64,000 nt of DNA from Alcanivoracaceae bacterium (GTDB lineage: Bacteria; Pseudomonadota; Gammaproteobacteria; Pseudomonadales; Alcanivoracaceae): assembly GCA_029210325.1 (NCBI GenBank), contig JARGPU010000001.1:940126-1004125 (forward strand), written 5' to 3'. The notes under the pieces are model-generated. The model was not told where the DNA came from. It saw only the letters and a program-made list of their open reading frames with translations, and made no database searches. Below are positions 61,438-64,000 of this stretch, one piece after another; position 1 is the first letter of the stretch; each line of letters opens with the position of its first letter. The position numbers and the translations under genes are program-made.

Positions 61438-61737
61438 TTACTTTGTAACCTCCACTCTCGACCCTGAGTCTGATTGAAGCGTCATTACTCTCGCTTCAAA
61501 GTCGGGTGGCAGAGTTTGCTGGCTGGTACCCGGTGCCCCAGGGCGGGTGCCAAGATCGTAGTCAAAGGGTGTTTCCAAGCAGCAAGTCACTGGCTTCATG
61601 AATGTCTGTTCGATGTTGCACTGGAGTGCTTTGTACGGGCGCTCTGCTGGACACCCTGTCTCACTATCCTCAGCGTACAGCTGTCCTACGCTAAGCAAGC
61701 CTGCGACCATGATCAATATGAAAGACTTACTCGCCAT
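61438..61737 (-). CDS. small exported Cys-containing hypothetical protein
   Basis: Signal peptide MASKSFILIMVAGLLSVGQLYA; Cys residues at CPAERPYKALQC and TCC; overlaps upstream ORF stop. Confidence 0.6.
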   Translation of the reverse strand: MASKSFILIMVAGLLSVGQLYAEDSETGCPAERPYKALQCNIEQTFMKPVTCCLETPFDYDLGTRPGAPGTSQQTLPPDFEARVMTLQSDSGSRVEVTK

Positions 61738-62401
61738 TGCCGATCTCCTTAGCGTAAGAGTCAATGCAGGATTCGAGCGTTCGCGAGCCCGGATAGCGTG
61801 ATATCAGATTCGTGCATCTTCTGGTAATTTCTTCGATGCTTACTTTTGGCTCTTCTAATATGGCGGATAGAGGGCGCCCCTGCATAGGGCCAAAGCTCGG
61901 CGATTGATTGGTAGTGTATTGGCCCGGCCAGACTCCTCCAACGGTCACCATAATCGCCCCAACGGCAATTGCTGCCAGTCCCGGAGTGCTCGCTTTGACA
62001 TCAAAAGCGAAGCCTTGCACTGACCCATTGAGGTCAACCCCGCCCTCCTTAACGCCCAGTACTGCAAATGCGAGCCCGATACAGATCACTGTGAGGCCGA
62101 TCAGTACAACCATAGATCTGATCAGCTGCTTGCTGATAACAACAGACTCATTGGTTCTCTCAAGAAACATTACGGTGTACAAGGCGTAATCGTTCGAATG
62201 ATTCATCGTCCCTTGTAGACTCGATATTTGCTCCCCAATCTCGGAGACACTCATGCGGCTGTCCAGCGAGTCCATGACGTCGTTCATGCTGGTAAGTGCA
62301 ATAAAAATAACGATAACTGGTATAACTATTCCAAGCACAAATGCGGAGACCATCTGTATCCTGAAGAAAATATTCCCCGTTCCGGTCTCTTTTACTTCCA
62401 T
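61727..62401 (-). CDS. hypothetical membrane protein
   Basis: Three hydrophobic segments; 1-nt spacing to downstream-coordinate nuclease gene. Confidence 0.65.
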   Translation of the reverse strand: MEVKETGTGNIFFRIQMVSAFVLGIVIPVIVIFIALTSMNDVMDSLDSRMSVSEIGEQISSLQGTMNHSNDYALYTVMFLERTNESVVISKQLIRSMVVLIGLTVICIGLAFAVLGVKEGGVDLNGSVQGFAFDVKASTPGLAAIAVGAIMVTVGGVWPGQYTTNQSPSFGPMQGRPLSAILEEPKVSIEEITRRCTNLISRYPGSRTLESCIDSYAKEIGNGE

Positions 62402-62402
62402 G

Positions 62403-63365
62403 TCAATACTCCGGGTAGTCCGCTTTGCAGTTGTACGCTAAGGACTTGGGCATTCTGCCAGGAAAGGCCCAAAGATCGGTGGCTTCGATGGCAGTTAAGG
62501 CTTCGTCGAATGATATGCCAGACCTATCAGCAATATGCTCAAGGGTTGTGATAGACGCGGCGAGGTAATCTCGCATGCTGTCGTTGCTTACCTCCGAATC
62601 GTCATTTGAAAGCAAGAACGAGATGGCTTCGGTTTGCTCTGCTTCTTTCCGTACGATGATTCTGTACTGATGGCTAGGAATGGCGACTCTCGTGCCTCGC
62701 TTGCCGGTCATTCGCCAAGCAACTTGGTCTGCATCTCGGCTCTGATCTCCATAGCGATCAAAAAGCGTTCCGGCGATAACCCAAACCTCCCCATGGCTGT
62801 CGGCCCATCTGCGTGTAAGCTCCTCAAGTACCTGCCAAGGTCCTCGGTTAAACTGGCAGTGCTGAGCGGTCATATTGCTCATTAGGAAGGTGGTGGCCAT
62901 CGCTTCTTCGCTGCGCTTCATGTCCGCAGAGGGAACCATGTGGCCCTGGTCGAAAATGTCCTCTTTGTAATCTGCGCAATCGGATCTCTCCCAGTAATCA
63001 AGTCGAGGATCGGACCGAAATGAGTCGGACCGGGTAACGCCATCATTGATGTCGTCCGCCGTTAGACGATATGCGACCCAAAGAGGGGCCCTTAAATCCT
63101 TGTCGTACCAGGTGATAAAGTGAGGTTGAACAAGTATTTCTTCGTTATTGGTGCGTATATTGGAGCTGGGGATCGGGAATGGTAGGTTGTCCGCGATGAT
63201 TTGCGCAGCTTCTTGGGAGCGATTACTGGGAAGTCTGCTGTCTACGGCTTCGATAAAGTCTTCGGTGATGTCAGTGTCCCATGCACAGTACGCTTCTTTC
63301 TCTCGTGCGAAACTTGCTACGCTCAGGTGAAGGCAGGCTAAAGCCAGAACGATCCTGTATTGCAT
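62403..63365 (-). CDS. exported DNA/RNA non-specific endonuclease (NUC1/EndoG-like)
   Basis: Signal peptide; DQGHMVPSADMKRSEEAMATTFLMSNMTAQHCQFNRGPWQVLE corresponds to DRGHMAPxxD...N...QxxxxNRGxW. Confidence 0.85.
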   Translation of the reverse strand: MQYRIVLALACLHLSVASFAREKEAYCAWDTDITEDFIEAVDSRLPSNRSQEAAQIIADNLPFPIPSSNIRTNNEEILVQPHFITWYDKDLRAPLWVAYRLTADDINDGVTRSDSFRSDPRLDYWERSDCADYKEDIFDQGHMVPSADMKRSEEAMATTFLMSNMTAQHCQFNRGPWQVLEELTRRWADSHGEVWVIAGTLFDRYGDQSRDADQVAWRMTGKRGTRVAIPSHQYRIIVRKEAEQTEAISFLLSNDDSEVSNDSMRDYLAASITTLEHIADRSGISFDEALTAIEATDLWAFPGRMPKSLAYNCKADYPEY

Positions 63366-63386
63366 TATTATCTCCTGGTTAATCTT

Positions 63387-64000
63387 CTATGCAACACAGA
63401 CTCCATAGCGAGGCAGCACATCGTTGACTATTGAGAAGCGGGTGGCTTGCAGTGCATCGTGGAAGCATTTCCAGTCAGAGATAAGGAAGGATGGGCGGAA
63501 GGTAAATATTTCATTCCTGCCATCGACGGCCTTTTCCTGACCTATAGCCTCATGCTTCCATGATCCTATTCCCTTGGGAATGTAATCAAGATCTGCGGGG
63601 CCAAAAGAGAACTGTCCGCACTTGATGGCTTCAATCCATACCTTGTGGCGTGCCTCCCCATCTCCTCTCGTGCGCTCAACCAGGAGACGAACGGCATCGG
63701 CGTCAGCGCTTGGTAGCCCATGATGCGCGTTGAGGTCGAGGTTGGTGTCTTCGGCCCTAAACGCTCGGAGAGCGCGGCACATGTATTCAACAGCCTCGCA
63801 AAAGTCGTCTGCATTGTTACGCACGACCTGCTCTCCGAGGCCATTTGTATAGGACCAGCGAAGGTACGGTTTGTCGGGATGGCTTAGGGCTGCTCCATGT
63901 CCCAGCGGGAAAGCTTTGGAGAGAAGCATATTCTGGAGTCGAACTTTCCAGCCTTGCTTCTTAAGCTTTTTTGCCAGCTGCTTGTCTTCTTCCGGTTCAT
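63387..64000 (-). CDS. hypothetical protein, N-terminus beyond window edge
   Basis: The 63929 ATG is internal: frame stays open to window end (EPEEDKQLAKKLKKQGWKVRLQNMLLSKAFPLGHGAAL). Confidence 0.6.
   Translation of the reverse strand, partial: EPEEDKQLAKKLKKQGWKVRLQNMLLSKAFPLGHGAALSHPDKPYLRWSYTNGLGEQVVRNNADDFCEAVEYMCRALRAFRAEDTNLDLNAHHGLPSADADAVRLLVERTRGDGEARHKVWIEAIKCGQFSFGPADLDYIPKGIGSWKHEAIGQEKAVDGRNEIFTFRPSFLISDWKCFHDALQATRFSIVNDVLPRYGVCVA

Overview
64-kb gammaproteobacterial chromosome window; gene content and order look like a marine Alcanivorax/Marinobacter/Pseudomonas-type genome. About 1-51.7 kb is mostly core: a caa3-type cytochrome c oxidase locus with its heme A and assembly genes, rapA, peroxidase and peroxiredoxin genes, a Baeyer-Villiger-type monooxygenase/SDR/LuxR/hydrolase cluster, a TSP3-repeat lipoprotein, and ychF, pth, rplY, prs, tRNA-Gln, ispE, lolB, hemA, prfA, prmC, moeB-like. 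The usual ychF-pth neighbourhood is split by a block carrying NUDIX, AraC, an AlkB/XylM-like monooxygenase and a XylA-like reductase. This block is flanked by an 83-bp direct repeat made from the overlapping GST/pth 3' ends, plus a decayed GST remnant. Two adjacent cloverleaf-capable inverted-repeat elements lie between rplY and prs. From about 51.8 kb to the end the sequence is accessory and more AT-rich. It starts at a tRNA-3'-end-like sequence and contains a 71-bp tandem array, an AlpA-like regulator, a DUF3987 protein, and a type III restriction remnant. It then has a compact RHH regulator + DNA methyltransferase with a convergent McrC/McrB-like pair (variant P-loop GPPRTSKT), a SRAP protein, an inovirus Gp2/YfjJ-like protein, and an operon with an exported NUC1-type nuclease (DQGH variant). 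The best candidates for something undescribed are the MTase/McrBC-like system (54.9-59.1 kb), the secreted-nuclease operon (61.4-64 kb), and the duplicated-junction insertion at 33.9-38.4 kb. No searches were run; family names come from motif recognition.
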